64,000 nucleotides of DNA, taken from the NCBI GenBank assembly GCA_902764285.1, contig CACWVN010000015.1, positions 1 to 64,000 on the forward strand, in the 5' to 3' direction. This document shows, piece after piece, positions 7,991-16,790 of the stretch (position 1 is the first letter of the stretch; each line of letters begins with the position of its first letter). Made by a program: the position numbers and the translations under genes. The notes under the pieces were generated by a model, which saw only the letters and a program-made list of their open reading frames with translations, had not been told where the DNA came from and did not search any database. Source of the stretch: an uncultured Eubacteriales bacterium. GTDB lineage: Bacteria; Bacillota; Clostridia; Christensenellales; Aristaeellaceae.

Positions 7991-8698
7991 TCATCCAAGG
8001 GGTTCGTAGCGGCGGCAGAGGATGTATTTCGATACGGCGCTGCGCTCCGCCTCGACGCCGTGCATCAGCGCGGCGATGTGGCCGGGCAGGTAGTTGTTGA
8101 ACTTGACCTCCAGGATCTCCACGTTCCGGTCGTGCGGGCACACCGTAGGCAGGTCCGGATTGAACAGATCGCGGCTGAACAGCCCGGAGCGCAGCGACAG
8201 ATCGAACGTGATGCGCACGTCCTCGGCCGGGTGCAGATAGGCCTCGCGCTCGTAATCCACGATCACCCTGGGCCGCAGCAGCTTCGTGCGCATCTGCACG
8301 TACATGTCCTGCAGCAGCGGGTTTGCCGATTTGTACAGCCCCGCGGGATTGCCGTCGACCAGCTGGTCGCACAGCCGCCGGGTGATCTGCACCGATGATT
8401 TCTGGATCAGGTCGCCCAGCTTGCGCTTGCGCTCCAGGAAAACCGCCTTGTCGGAAAACCCGTAGACGCGGATGCGGTACTTGTCGCGGTGCATCACGCC
8501 AGCCTGCTTGTCGTACCAGGCGGAATCCTCGATATCATCGAAGTACAGCGACCGGATGACATAGGGCCGGCCGTCCACGCAGTGGCTGTCCATGTCCAGC
8601 ACGGGCCGCAGCCGGGCGCGCAGCGCCTCCAGTTCCGCCGGATTGATGAAGTACTTCAATTCGTGCCGCGCGGGCAGCGCGTTTCTCTTCTGCTGCAT
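7991..8698 (-). CDS. VTC-domain (polyphosphate polymerase-like) protein
   Basis: A 235-residue protein with the VTC catalytic-domain fold (triphosphate tunnel superfamily). In yeast the related Vtc4 domain makes polyphosphate from ATP; bacterial stand-alone VTC proteins are annotated as polyphosphate polymerase domain proteins. Visible motifs are RHELKYFI (basic beta-strand), YVIRSLYFDD, KYRIRVYGF, FLERKRKLGD, PRVIVDYEREAY and ILEVKFNNYLP, giving the alternating Arg/Lys and Glu residues that line the tunnel. No SPX or transmembrane region is present. The ATG at 8698 follows GAGGG; a TTG two codons upstream lacks spacing. It lies 12 bp after the CotH gene and 46 bp before DUF4956, an apparent operon. 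Confidence 0.88.
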   Translation of the reverse strand: MQQKRNALPARHELKYFINPAELEALRARLRPVLDMDSHCVDGRPYVIRSLYFDDIEDSAWYDKQAGVMHRDKYRIRVYGFSDKAVFLERKRKLGDLIQKSSVQITRRLCDQLVDGNPAGLYKSANPLLQDMYVQMRTKLLRPRVIVDYEREAYLHPAEDVRITFDLSLRSGLFSRDLFNPDLPTVCPHDRNVEILEVKFNNYLPGHIAALMHGVEAERSAVSKYILCRRYEPLG

Positions 8699-8710
8699 AA
8701 TCAACCCTCG

Positions 8711-11700
8711 CTAAGGCTTCTTGATCTGATCGTAGCTCATGCCCATGATCTGCATGATATCCCCGAAGTAGTGCTCCATCTGCGACTGGGAAAGGGGCAG
8801 CAGGTCGCAATACTTGATGAACTGCAGCATGCGCGCCGGGCGGGAATAGGCGTAGCTGACGAAACGCTTGATGGCCGCCTTGTGGGCGGAAGCCTTGAAA
8901 TTCCACCGGGCGTAGTGCTCCGGCATGATGGGCGCCAGCCGGTAATAGAATTCCTCGGCCTTGCCGACCACGCTCTCCGGGCTGAAGGTGGTGGCCATCT
9001 GCTGGCCCAGGTGCGTCAGGAACCTGTCCCGGAATTTATCGTTCTTCATGCAGGCGATGAACAGCGTGTTGTCGGTCCGCCCGCCGTTGCCCATGCCGCC
9101 GGGGTTCAGCCAGCGGCGGTAGGAATTCGTATCCTCGTAGAAGGCCCAGTCCAGGTCGAACAGCACCCAGCGCCACTTGCCGTCGGCCTTGCCGTTGCGA
9201 TAGCGCTTCACGTTCAGCGTGTCGGTGTTGCCGGTGAACATTTCGATGGCCATGTATTCGATGTAGTTCTGGATATCGATGGCGCTGTCCAGCACGGTCC
9301 AGGCCTCGTCGGTATTCATGTTGTGGCTTTTCACCCAGTCCAGCAGCGCGGCCATCGTGGCGTTGGAGCCCTGCATCACGTTGGTGTTGGCCTTGATGAG
9401 GTCGACGTCGCCTTCCTGGCCTTCCCAGCCCTCGAACTGGCAGACGCTGGCGGCGTTCACGCGCTCGCGCAGGTTGTAATGGCCCCAGTATTCACCGTCC
9501 AGGTACACCACGGCGACCTCCGCCTCCTGGTACATGACGCTGGTGCCCTCCGCCAGCGACTGCATGACGGCGTCGCGGAAGCGGGTCTTGTCGCAGTCCT
9601 GGCCCGAAGAGCGCAGCAGGAACGACTGGTATTCGGTATAGGGCCGCTTCTTGAAGATCTCGCCGTGGAAGCGGTTGCTGCCGTACTTGCTGCGGGCGAT
9701 GACCTTGAAGGCCTTCTGCGCCTCCACGCGGCTGTACTGGCCGTGCAGCTTGATGCCGCATTCCTGGGAGAACATCGTGCTGCCGTCGGGGTTGAACAGC
9801 TCCACATGGGCCTCGCGCTCCCAGTCCATCCAGAAGTTCGCGCCCTGGTTCATGGCGCCGTAGGGCGGCTTTTTGAAGGCGTGCGGGCCCTTGACCATGA
9901 TGCCGGCCTCGTCGCTGTTCAGATTATAGGGATCGGACACCAGCGACACCACGTAGGTGGCGCCGTCGCCGTTGTTCACGTCGTACAGATAGCTCTGGGT
10001 ATCCATGAACGATTCCAGATAGCCGTCGCCGTAGACCTTCGTGCGCAGGATCGTGGTGCCGGTCACCTGGATCGGCCCGGTGTAGGGCGTGGAGCTCTCC
10101 GAGGGATCGGTGCTGTCCAGCGTATAATAGACCCGGCAGGACGAGGGCACCGACAGCGTGACGTCCAGCACGTCGCCGGTGTGGTAAAGCCCGCCCTTGT
10201 AAGAATACACCGGCAGCGGCGCGCGGCCCAGATAGGCCGGCCCCTGGTTGGGCGCGCCGGGCGTGACGGTGGTAAAGAATCGCAGCCCGTTCTGGCCCTC
10301 GACGCGGCCGTAGGAGATGTTCTGGTACTGCATCGGCACGAACAGCCGATCGAACACGACGCCGGAGGGATCGGACAGCGTGACGGAATAGCCGCCGTCG
10401 GAGGACAGCCGGAACCCGGCCTGCAGCCGGGACTCGGTGGATTGCCCCGATCCGTTGGCGAATACGCCCAGATAAGCCCCGGGCTGGATCACCGTGCCCT
10501 GGGGGAACTGCCATTTGCGCGGGCGGCCGGCGTTGTTGGACAGGCCGAAGCCGGACAGGTCCACCGCTTCGGCGGAGCCGTTGTACAGCTCGATCCAGTC
10601 ATCGGATTTATCCGAAGACGCCAGCACCTCGGTGATGTACACGCCGCGGGTGTTCAGCGCGCGCAGGGCTTCGCCCGCCGCGTCGGCGCCCTCGGGCGTG
10701 TTGGGATAGCCCGGCGAGGGCGAAAACTGGTTCGTCCAGCCGGTCTCCAGCAGCGAATACGCCTGGTCCGGCGTCAAAACCGGCAGCCGCACGCGGGACG
10801 TGGTGACGCCGTTGGGATCGGTCAGATAGATCTCCTCGCCCTTGTTGGAAAGTCTGAAATTCGCGTGCAGGTGCTTCGCGTCGCCGGTGCGGTTTTCCCC
10901 GGAGCAGTGCACGGCGATGCAGCCGCCCGCCGGCAGCGTGACCGCCGGGAAGCGCCAGCGCGTCAGCCGCTGTTTGGAATCGGACAGCGACCAGCCCTCC
11001 AGGTTCACCGTTTCGCCGGAGATATTGCGGATCTCCACATAATCGGGATAATTGCCGTTTTCATCGGGGAAATAGGTGGCGTTATCGCTCATGGCCTCGC
11101 TGATCTCCAGCGCGCCGGCATGAATCTCCACGTCCCGCGCCGCGATTTCGGCGCTGGTGAGCCTGCGGGCCTCGTTGGCCGCGCCGGGCGTGGGAAAATC
11201 GCTGACCTGCCATTCCCCTGCGGCGTCGCGGCAGTAGACCTGGTCGCGGGCGAGCGCGGGCACGTCCACCGCGTCCGCGCTGGCGCCGCGCCTATTCAAG
11301 AGCGCGATCCGCCCGCCGGAGGCCGGCAGCCGGAACGGCGCGTGCCACAGGCCGTCCGCCGCGCCCTCGCCGCCGTCGGCGTACACCAGCGCATATTCCC
11401 CCGGCTGCAGCGTGCCGCCGGTGAACACGAAGGCGTTGGAGGGGTCGGTCTCGCGCACCAGCGCCCAGCCCTTCAGGTCGACGGCCTCGCCGGAGGCGTT
11501 TTGCAGCTCGATCCAGTCCGGCAGGCCGCCGTCTTCGGCGACGAAGGCGGTGGCGTTGGAGGACATGACTTCGCTGAGACGCAGTCCGCCGCCCTGGGCG
11601 TTCGCGGACGCGACCCGCCCGCCGTCCGACAGCGTTTGGGCGACGTAAGCCAGCGGCAGGGCCAGCAGACCGATCACGGCGATCAGCGCCGGCAGCATGC

Positions 11701-11764
11701 CCAGCGGCCGGCGGCTGCCCCTCCAGCGGTTCTTCGTATTCTGCTTTGGCGATTGCTTGGCCAC
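8711..11764 (-). CDS. CotH-kinase protein with three lamin-tail domains
   Basis: A 1017-residue protein. A short basic N-terminus leads into a membrane anchor or signal (PLGMLPALIAVIGLLALPLA). Three consecutive lamin-tail domains follow: LRLSEVMSSNATAF, EISEAMSDNATYF and VYITEVLASSDKSDDWIELYN mark their starts. A chitobiase/FN3-like linker (CRVYYTLDSTDPSESSTPY) and a C-terminal CotH-kinase domain of about 400 residues complete it. In the CotH domain, GIKLHGQYSR, YWGHYNLRERVN, AIEMFTGNTDTLNVKRYR and WRWVLFDLDWAF match the atypical secreted-protein kinase family. The GTG at 11764 is chosen for the GGAGGC ribosome site; an extended frame upstream lacks one. CotH kinases phosphorylate surface or spore-coat proteins in Bacillus, but no other spore-coat gene is here. 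It heads the VTC/DUF4956 cluster. Confidence 0.88.
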   Translation of the reverse strand: MAKQSPKQNTKNRWRGSRRPLGMLPALIAVIGLLALPLAYVAQTLSDGGRVASANAQGGGLRLSEVMSSNATAFVAEDGGLPDWIELQNASGEAVDLKGWALVRETDPSNAFVFTGGTLQPGEYALVYADGGEGAADGLWHAPFRLPASGGRIALLNRRGASADAVDVPALARDQVYCRDAAGEWQVSDFPTPGAANEARRLTSAEIAARDVEIHAGALEISEAMSDNATYFPDENGNYPDYVEIRNISGETVNLEGWSLSDSKQRLTRWRFPAVTLPAGGCIAVHCSGENRTGDAKHLHANFRLSNKGEEIYLTDPNGVTTSRVRLPVLTPDQAYSLLETGWTNQFSPSPGYPNTPEGADAAGEALRALNTRGVYITEVLASSDKSDDWIELYNGSAEAVDLSGFGLSNNAGRPRKWQFPQGTVIQPGAYLGVFANGSGQSTESRLQAGFRLSSDGGYSVTLSDPSGVVFDRLFVPMQYQNISYGRVEGQNGLRFFTTVTPGAPNQGPAYLGRAPLPVYSYKGGLYHTGDVLDVTLSVPSSCRVYYTLDSTDPSESSTPYTGPIQVTGTTILRTKVYGDGYLESFMDTQSYLYDVNNGDGATYVVSLVSDPYNLNSDEAGIMVKGPHAFKKPPYGAMNQGANFWMDWEREAHVELFNPDGSTMFSQECGIKLHGQYSRVEAQKAFKVIARSKYGSNRFHGEIFKKRPYTEYQSFLLRSSGQDCDKTRFRDAVMQSLAEGTSVMYQEAEVAVVYLDGEYWGHYNLRERVNAASVCQFEGWEGQEGDVDLIKANTNVMQGSNATMAALLDWVKSHNMNTDEAWTVLDSAIDIQNYIEYMAIEMFTGNTDTLNVKRYRNGKADGKWRWVLFDLDWAFYEDTNSYRRWLNPGGMGNGGRTDNTLFIACMKNDKFRDRFLTHLGQQMATTFSPESVVGKAEEFYYRLAPIMPEHYARWNFKASAHKAAIKRFVSYAYSRPARMLQFIKYCDLLPLSQSQMEHYFGDIMQIMGMSYDQIKKP

Positions 11765-11892
11765 AAATAGCCTCCATGCTCCGCGTGCTGCGGAGGTGCG
11801 TTCCAAAAATACCGATAATATATTACACTTTTTGTATTGCCATCGCATATCAAAAGCGTGGCATGCGTGTTAAGTTTTCAACATATCTGCCG

Positions 11893-13017
11893 TCATTCTC
11901 CCAGCAGCTCCAGCACCACGGCGTTCTGGACCTCCATGCCCCGGCCGGTCAGCCGCAAAAAGCCGCCTTCGATCCCGATGAAACCCGCGTCCGAAAGCCG
12001 CCGCAGCGCAGCTTCCCGCCCGGCGGCGAAGTCCTCGCCGAACACTGAACGCCAGGCGCTCAGATCCAGCCCGCGGATGGTGCGCGTGGACAGCATGACC
12101 GTCTCCTCCATTGCGTCCCGGCGCGTCAGCCGCGTTTCACCGGTCCTGCGCACGCCGGACAGGTATGCGTCCAGCGCCGCGGGATTGGCGAACCGGCGGC
12201 TGTCCACCAGCGAATGGGCCGCGCAGCCCAGCCCCAGGTATTCGCCCCGGTCCCAGTAGACCAGGTTGTGCCGGCACTCGCGCCCCGGGCGGGCGTAATT
12301 CGAGATCTCGTAGCGGGCATAGCCCGCCGCCGCCAGCCGCTTCACCGCCAGGCGCTGCATGGCGTTCACGGCGTCGTCGTCCGGCAGGCGCGCCTCGCCC
12401 CGGTCCACGCGGCCCGCCATGGGCGTGCCCGGCTCCACGATCAGGCTGTAGGCGGAGAGGTGCTCCACGCCCAGCGCGGCGGCCGATTCCAGCGTTTCCC
12501 GCCACTGTTTCATCGTCTGCCCCGGCAGCGCGTACATCAGGTCCAGGCTGATGTTGTCGAACCCCGCCGCCCGGGCCATGGCCACGGCCTCGCCGATCTG
12601 CGCGGCGGTGTGGATGCGGCCCAGCGATTTCAGCAGCCCGTCGTCAAAGCTCTGCGCGCCCAGCGACAGCCGGTTCACGCCCGCCGCGCGGTACGCCGCC
12701 AGCTTCTCCGGCGCCAGCGTGCCGGGATTGCCCTCGATCGTAACCTCCGCGTCGTCCGCGAAGGGCGCCATCCTTCGGGCGCGATTCAGCGTTTCGACGA
12801 TATATTCCGCCGACACCAGCGTGGGCGTGCCGCCGCCGAAGAACGCGGTGCGGATCTCATATCCGGCCAGCGCCGGCCTCCAGCCGTCCAGTTCGCCCCA
12901 CAGCGCGTCAAAATAGCGGCTCCAGTCCCCTTCCCGGCCGGGAAAGGAAGCGAAGTCGCAATAGGCGCACTTCGACGCGCAGAACGGTATGTGGATGTAG
13001 AGGGAGACGGGTTTCAA
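11893..13017 (-). CDS. hemW: Radical SAM family heme chaperone HemW
   Basis: A 374-residue radical SAM protein. The iron-sulfur site CASKCAYCDF lacks the extra cysteine (CxC) of true coproporphyrinogen dehydrogenase HemN and is typical of HemW, which binds heme and delivers it to apoproteins. FFGGGTPTLVSAEY and TIEGNPGTL are SAM-binding segments; LGAQSFDDGLLKSLGRIH and YALPGQTMKQW are also family signatures. The C-terminal winged-helix-like HemN_C region is present. Its position soon after lepA, with a GNAT gene between, matches the frequent lepA-hemW linkage in Firmicutes. Older annotation would call it oxygen-independent coproporphyrinogen III oxidase-like. Confidence 0.93.
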   Translation of the reverse strand: MKPVSLYIHIPFCASKCAYCDFASFPGREGDWSRYFDALWGELDGWRPALAGYEIRTAFFGGGTPTLVSAEYIVETLNRARRMAPFADDAEVTIEGNPGTLAPEKLAAYRAAGVNRLSLGAQSFDDGLLKSLGRIHTAAQIGEAVAMARAAGFDNISLDLMYALPGQTMKQWRETLESAAALGVEHLSAYSLIVEPGTPMAGRVDRGEARLPDDDAVNAMQRLAVKRLAAAGYARYEISNYARPGRECRHNLVYWDRGEYLGLGCAAHSLVDSRRFANPAALDAYLSGVRRTGETRLTRRDAMEETVMLSTRTIRGLDLSAWRSVFGEDFAAGREAALRRLSDAGFIGIEGGFLRLTGRGMEVQNAVVLELLGE

Positions 13018-13070
13018 AGCGCGACCTCCTCAGTGCGCGGAACGGCGATCCGGCGCGCGGCGGAGCGATG

Positions 13071-13595
13071 TCACGGGATGTCGATCCAGTATCGCTCCAG
13101 ATAGATGCCGACGTTCGGCTCATACACGGTGGATTCATAGACGCCGCCGTTTTTCAGGATCGTGCGCCGGCTGCCTTCGTTGCCCCGGACGCAGGTGATC
13201 AGCGCGCGATCGATTCCCAGCGCCTTGCACTTCGGCAGCGCCTGGCCCAGCATCTGCGCCGCATAACCCTTGCGCCGTTCGCTCGGGACGACGGAATAAC
13301 CGATGTGGCCGCCGTATTTTTCCAGATATTCGTTGAGATAATGCCTGATCTGGATCATGCCGACGATCTTCCGGTCGTCCTCCCGCAGGAACAGGTACTG
13401 CGTGGCCGGGACGCGCCCCTGCGGCACCGTTTCCGGCGTTTTGCAGGCGTTCGCGTACTCGATCCATTCCTCCGGGCTGTCGAAGCGCCCGAGCGTCCCC
13501 GTGCCGTCCATGGAATCCCCGCAGTCGAGGAATTCCCGCTGATACGCCTGGATCTGCCGGACATGTTCGATCGTCGGTTCCATCAGCATCATCAT
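13071..13595 (-). CDS. GNAT family N-acetyltransferase
   Basis: A 174-residue acetyltransferase. The acetyl-CoA-binding motif is in GGHIGYSVVPSERRKGYA, with the Q/RxxGxG/A-type loop in the form RRKGYA. LGQALPKCKALG, ALITCVRGNEGSRRTILKNGG and a C-terminal LERYWIDIP complete the fold. The subtype is that of uncharacterised Firmicutes GNATs with LVPATQYLFLRE-like central strands. The first ATG (13595) of three in a row follows GGGAGAAATTCC. It lies between lepA and hemW on the same strand with short gaps, so is probably in that operon. Substrate unknown. Confidence 0.88.
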   Translation of the reverse strand: MMMLMEPTIEHVRQIQAYQREFLDCGDSMDGTGTLGRFDSPEEWIEYANACKTPETVPQGRVPATQYLFLREDDRKIVGMIQIRHYLNEYLEKYGGHIGYSVVPSERRKGYAAQMLGQALPKCKALGIDRALITCVRGNEGSRRTILKNGGVYESTVYEPNVGIYLERYWIDIP

Positions 13596-13621
13596 GGAAT
13601 TTCTCCCGCAGAAGTCATCTG

Positions 13622-15427
13622 TCAGTCCATCTTCAGCACGGCCATGAACGCCTCGCTGGGCACGGCCACGGTGCCCACCTGGCGCATGCGCTTCTTGCCT
13701 TCCTTTTGCTTTTCCAGCAGTTTCTTCTTTCGGGTGATGTCGCCGCCGTAGCACTTGGCCAGCACGTCCTTGCGCAGCGCCTTCACGGTCTCGCGGGCGA
13801 TCACCTTGCCGCCGATGGCCGCCTGGATCGGGATTTCGAACAGCTGGCGCGGGATGGCTTCCTTCAGTTTCTCGGCGATGCTGCGGCCCCGGGGATAGGC
13901 CCGGTCGCGGTGCACGATGATCGACAGCGCGTCGCACTGTTCGCCGTTCAGCAGCATGTCCAGCTTCACCAGGTCGCTGCGCTCGTAGCCCTTCAGTTCG
14001 TAATCGAACGAAGCGTAGCCGCGCGTGCGGCTCTTCAGCTGGTCGAAGAAATCGTAGATGACCTCGTTCAGCGGCAGGTCGTATTTCAGCTGCACGCGGC
14101 CGCCCTCGATGTATTTCATGTCCTTGAACGTGCCGCGCTTGTCCTGGCACAGCTCCATGATCGCGCCGACGAACTCCTGGGGCGTGATCACCTGGGCGTC
14201 CACCATCGGCTCCTCCATCCAGTCGATCTCCTGCACCGGAGGCAGGTTCGTGGGGTTGTCGATGAACACGGTCTCGCCGTCGGTCTTTACCACCTTGTAC
14301 ACCACGCTGGGCGCGGTGGTGACCAGGTCCAGGTCGAATTCCCGCTCCAGCCGCTGCTGGATGATCTCCATGTGCAGAAGGCCCAGGAACCCGCAGCGGA
14401 AGCCGTAGCCCAGCGCAACGGAGGTCTCCGGCTCATAGGACAGCGCCGCGTCGTTCAGGCGCAGCTTCTCCAGCGCGTCCTTGAGGTTTTCGTAATCCGC
14501 GCCGTCGGCGGGATAGATGCCGCAGTAGACCATCGGCAGCACCGGCTTGTAGCCGGGCAGCGGCTCGGCGGCGGGGTTGTTCGCCAGCGTGATGGTGTCG
14601 CCCACGCGGATGTCGGCGATGTCCTTGATGGACGCGGCGATGTAGCCCACCTCGCCGGCGCACAGCTCGTCCTTCGGGCTGTAGCCCAGCGGCAGGTAGG
14701 CGCCCACCTCGGTGACGTCGAATTCGCACTTGCCCGCCATCATGCGGATGCGGTCGCCCACCTTCACCCGGCCGGCCTTCAGCCGCACGGAGGAGATGGC
14801 GCCGCGGTAGTTATCGTAATACGAATCGAAGATCAGCGCCTGCAGCGGCGCGTCGGGATCGTCCTGCGGCGCGGGCACGTGCTTCACGATGTCCTCCAGC
14901 ACGTCGTCGATGCCGACGCCCTGCTTGGCCGAGATCAGCGGGCAGCCCTCGCAGTCGAGGCCGATCTCGTCCTCGATCTCGCCCTTCACCACGTCGGGCT
15001 GGGCGCTGGGCAGGTCGATCTTGTTGATGACCGGGCGGATCTCCAGATCGTGCTCCAGGGCCATGTACACGTTGGCCAGCGTCTGGGCCTCGATGCCCTG
15101 GCTGGCGTCCACCACCAGCACCGCGCCCTCGCAGGCCGCCAGCGCGCGGGAGACCTCGTAGGTGAAGTCCACGTGGCCGGGGGTGTCGATCAGGTTCAGC
15201 TCGTACTCCTGCCCGTCTTTGGCGGTATAGGGCATGCGCACGGCCTTCGATTTGATGGTGATGCCGCGCTCGCGCTCCAGCTCCATGGAATCCAGAACCT
15301 GGTCGGTCATATCGCGCAGCTTCATCACGCCGGTGCGCTCCAGGATGCGGTCGGCCAGCGTGGATTTGCCGTGGTCGATGTGCGCGATGATGCAGAAATT
15401 GCGGATCCGGCTCTGATCGTAATTCAT
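13622..15427 (-). CDS. lepA: Elongation factor 4 (LepA)
   Basis: A 601-residue translational GTPase, the normal LepA length. G1 is [10 protein letters not shown]3 DTPGH, G4 NKID and G5 SAKQG. The C-terminal LepA-specific domain ends with [14 protein letters not shown] basic sequence ([20 protein letters not shown]), as expected. EF4 acts on stalled or mis-translocated ribosomes. The start is placed at ATG 15427 because [20 protein letters not shown] is the usual N-terminus; an ATG seven codons upstream lacks a ribosome site. A promoter lies just upstream. Confidence 0.97.
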   Translation of the reverse strand: MNYDQSRIRNFCIIAHIDHGKSTLADRILERTGVMKLRDMTDQVLDSMELERERGITIKSKAVRMPYTAKDGQEYELNLIDTPGHVDFTYEVSRALAACEGAVLVVDASQGIEAQTLANVYMALEHDLEIRPVINKIDLPSAQPDVVKGEIEDEIGLDCEGCPLISAKQGVGIDDVLEDIVKHVPAPQDDPDAPLQALIFDSYYDNYRGAISSVRLKAGRVKVGDRIRMMAGKCEFDVTEVGAYLPLGYSPKDELCAGEVGYIAASIKDIADIRVGDTITLANNPAAEPLPGYKPVLPMVYCGIYPADGADYENLKDALEKLRLNDAALSYEPETSVALGYGFRCGFLGLLHMEIIQQRLEREFDLDLVTTAPSVVYKVVKTDGETVFIDNPTNLPPVQEIDWMEEPMVDAQVITPQEFVGAIMELCQDKRGTFKDMKYIEGGRVQLKYDLPLNEVIYDFFDQLKSRTRGYASFDYELKGYERSDLVKLDMLLNGEQCDALSIIVHRDRAYPRGRSIAEKLKEAIPRQLFEIPIQAAIGGKVIARETVKALRKDVLAKCYGGDITRKKKLLEKQKEGKKRMRQVGTVAVPSEAFMAVLKMD

Positions 15428-15462
15428 TCGCAGACGCCCCCGTGACATTATTTACTGATTCT

Positions 15463-15491
15463 ATAATAGCGGACGCGCGTTAAAAAATCAA
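15463..15491 (-). promoter_or_regulatory. lepA promoter
   Basis: On the minus strand TTGATT (15491-15486), a 17-bp spacer and TATTAT (15468-15463), 36 bp upstream of the lepA start. The whole 15428-15736 gap (309 bp) holds this promoter, an AT-rich centre with a short TGCAT...ATGCA inverted repeat near 15528-15541, and the divergent TRAP promoter. Confidence 0.65.
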
Positions 15492-15654
15492 GCGGCGCCT
15501 CGCCGACGGCCCGTCCGCCTGCCAGATTGCATAAAAATGCATTATTATGTATATTATGCAGCATCAATAAGCGCCGTTTTATGCAAAAAACAGTCCTGCC
15601 GGGCATTTTTTCCTTCAAATTGCAACTTTTAACATTGTGGTTGGCAATTCTCTA

Positions 15655-15683
15655 TTGCGTTTCCCCCATAAATCATGTATAAT
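15655..15683 (+). promoter_or_regulatory. TAXI-TRAP operon promoter
   Basis: TTGCGT at 15655-15660, a 17-bp spacer and consensus TATAAT at 15678-15683, 54 bp before the binding-protein start codon. Confidence 0.7.
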
Positions 15684-15736
15684 GCAATCAACCACCTGGC
15701 CGGGGCACGGCCGGAGATAAATTGGAGGAAACGGAT

Positions 15737-16681
15737 ATGAAGAAAGTCTTTGCAATCGTCGTCGCGCTGGTCCTGGCGCTGTCCTGCGTCGCGGCCCTGG
15801 CCGAACTGAAATTCGTCACCGGCGGCACCGGCGGCGTTTACTACGCCTATGGCAACGAGCTGGCGCTCTACGTCACCAACAATTCCGACGTCGCCGTCAC
15901 TGCCGAGCAGGGCAACGGATCCAAGAAGAACATCCAGCTGATCGACCTGGGCGACGCCCAGCTGGGCTTCTCCCAGAACGACGTGGCCTATTACGCCTAT
16001 GCCGGCATTCGCGATGAGGACTTCGAAGATGAAGCCGTCACCGGCCTGCGCGCCCTGGCCGCCCTGTACACCGAGGGCGTACAGCTGGTCACCTGCAACC
16101 CCGAAATCAAGTCCGTCGCCGATCTGAAGGGCAAGGTCGTCTCCATCGGCTCCGCCGGCTCCGGCGTCTACTTCAACGCCATGGACTTCCTGGCCGCCTA
16201 CGGCATGACCATCGACGATATCGATCCCCGCTATGAATCCTTCGCCGATTCCAAGGATTCCCTCACCGACGGCAAGATCGACGCCGCGTTCGTCGTAGCC
16301 GGCGCGCCCACCACCTCCGTCGCGGAGCTGGCCGCGGGCAAGGCCACCTACATCGTGTCCCTGGACGCCGAGCACATCGCCGCGCTGAAGGATATCTGCG
16401 ACGTTTACGATGAATACGTCATCCCCGCCGGCACCTATGACGGCATCGACGAGGACGTGCTGACCGTGGGCATGAAGGCCCTGATCGTCACCAGCGACGA
16501 GGTCTCTGACGAGGATGCCTACGCCGTCGTGTCCACCATCTTCGAGGGCAAGGACCAGATCACCCACGACAAGGCCAAGGATCTGGATCTGGCCTATGCC
16601 AGCACCTGCGCGATCCCCTATCACAACGGCGCGGCCAAGTACTTCGCCGAGAAGGGCATCGAGGTCGTGACGGCCGATTAA
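15737..16681 (+). CDS. TAXI family TRAP transporter solute-binding protein
   Basis: A 314-residue secreted binding protein of the TAXI type, which delivers substrates (in known systems dicarboxylates or glutamate) to a TRAP permease driven by an ion gradient. The first 22 residues form a Sec signal (FAIVVALVLALSCVAALA) with likely cleavage after ALA; the cysteine inside it is not in a good lipobox. FVTGGTGGVYYAYG is the TAXI signature near the mature N-terminus, and QNDVAYYAYAG and VSIGSAGSGVYFNA are conserved ligand-site segments. The ATG at 15737 follows GGAGGAAACGGAT. It is followed by a hairpin and the fused permease gene, a complete transporter. The substrate cannot be assigned. Confidence 0.93.
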   Translation: MKKVFAIVVALVLALSCVAALAELKFVTGGTGGVYYAYGNELALYVTNNSDVAVTAEQGNGSKKNIQLIDLGDAQLGFSQNDVAYYAYAGIRDEDFEDEAVTGLRALAALYTEGVQLVTCNPEIKSVADLKGKVVSIGSAGSGVYFNAMDFLAAYGMTIDDIDPRYESFADSKDSLTDGKIDAAFVVAGAPTTSVAELAAGKATYIVSLDAEHIAALKDICDVYDEYVIPAGTYDGIDEDVLTVGMKALIVTSDEVSDEDAYAVVSTIFEGKDQITHDKAKDLDLAYASTCAIPYHNGAAKYFAEKGIEVVTAD

Positions 16682-16711
16682 GCCGCCCGGCAGGCTCTCA
16701 GCGACTTTACG

Positions 16712-16742
16712 GGGGCTGCGGTGAAAGCATTACCGCAGCCCC
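16712..16742 (+). other. Intercistronic hairpin between TRAP binding protein and permease
   Basis: Perfect 11-bp stem GGGGCTGCGGT / ACCGCAGCCCC with a 9-base loop and no T tract. It probably protects the 3' end of the binding-protein mRNA or reduces read-through so that binding protein exceeds permease. Confidence 0.7.
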
Positions 16743-16790
16743 TGTCCTTGCCGGGAAAACGGCAAATCCATTCGGAAGGAGGCTGACCGC

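Noticed and set aside
8489..11770. A 1093-codon open frame on the plus strand
   Set aside because: It is antisense to the CotH/lamin-tail gene, rich in His/Gly/Val as expected of the mirror of a GC-rich gene, and shows no known motif or ribosome site.
13706..15445. A 579-codon plus-strand open frame
   Set aside because: It is the mirror of lepA with no recognisable domain.
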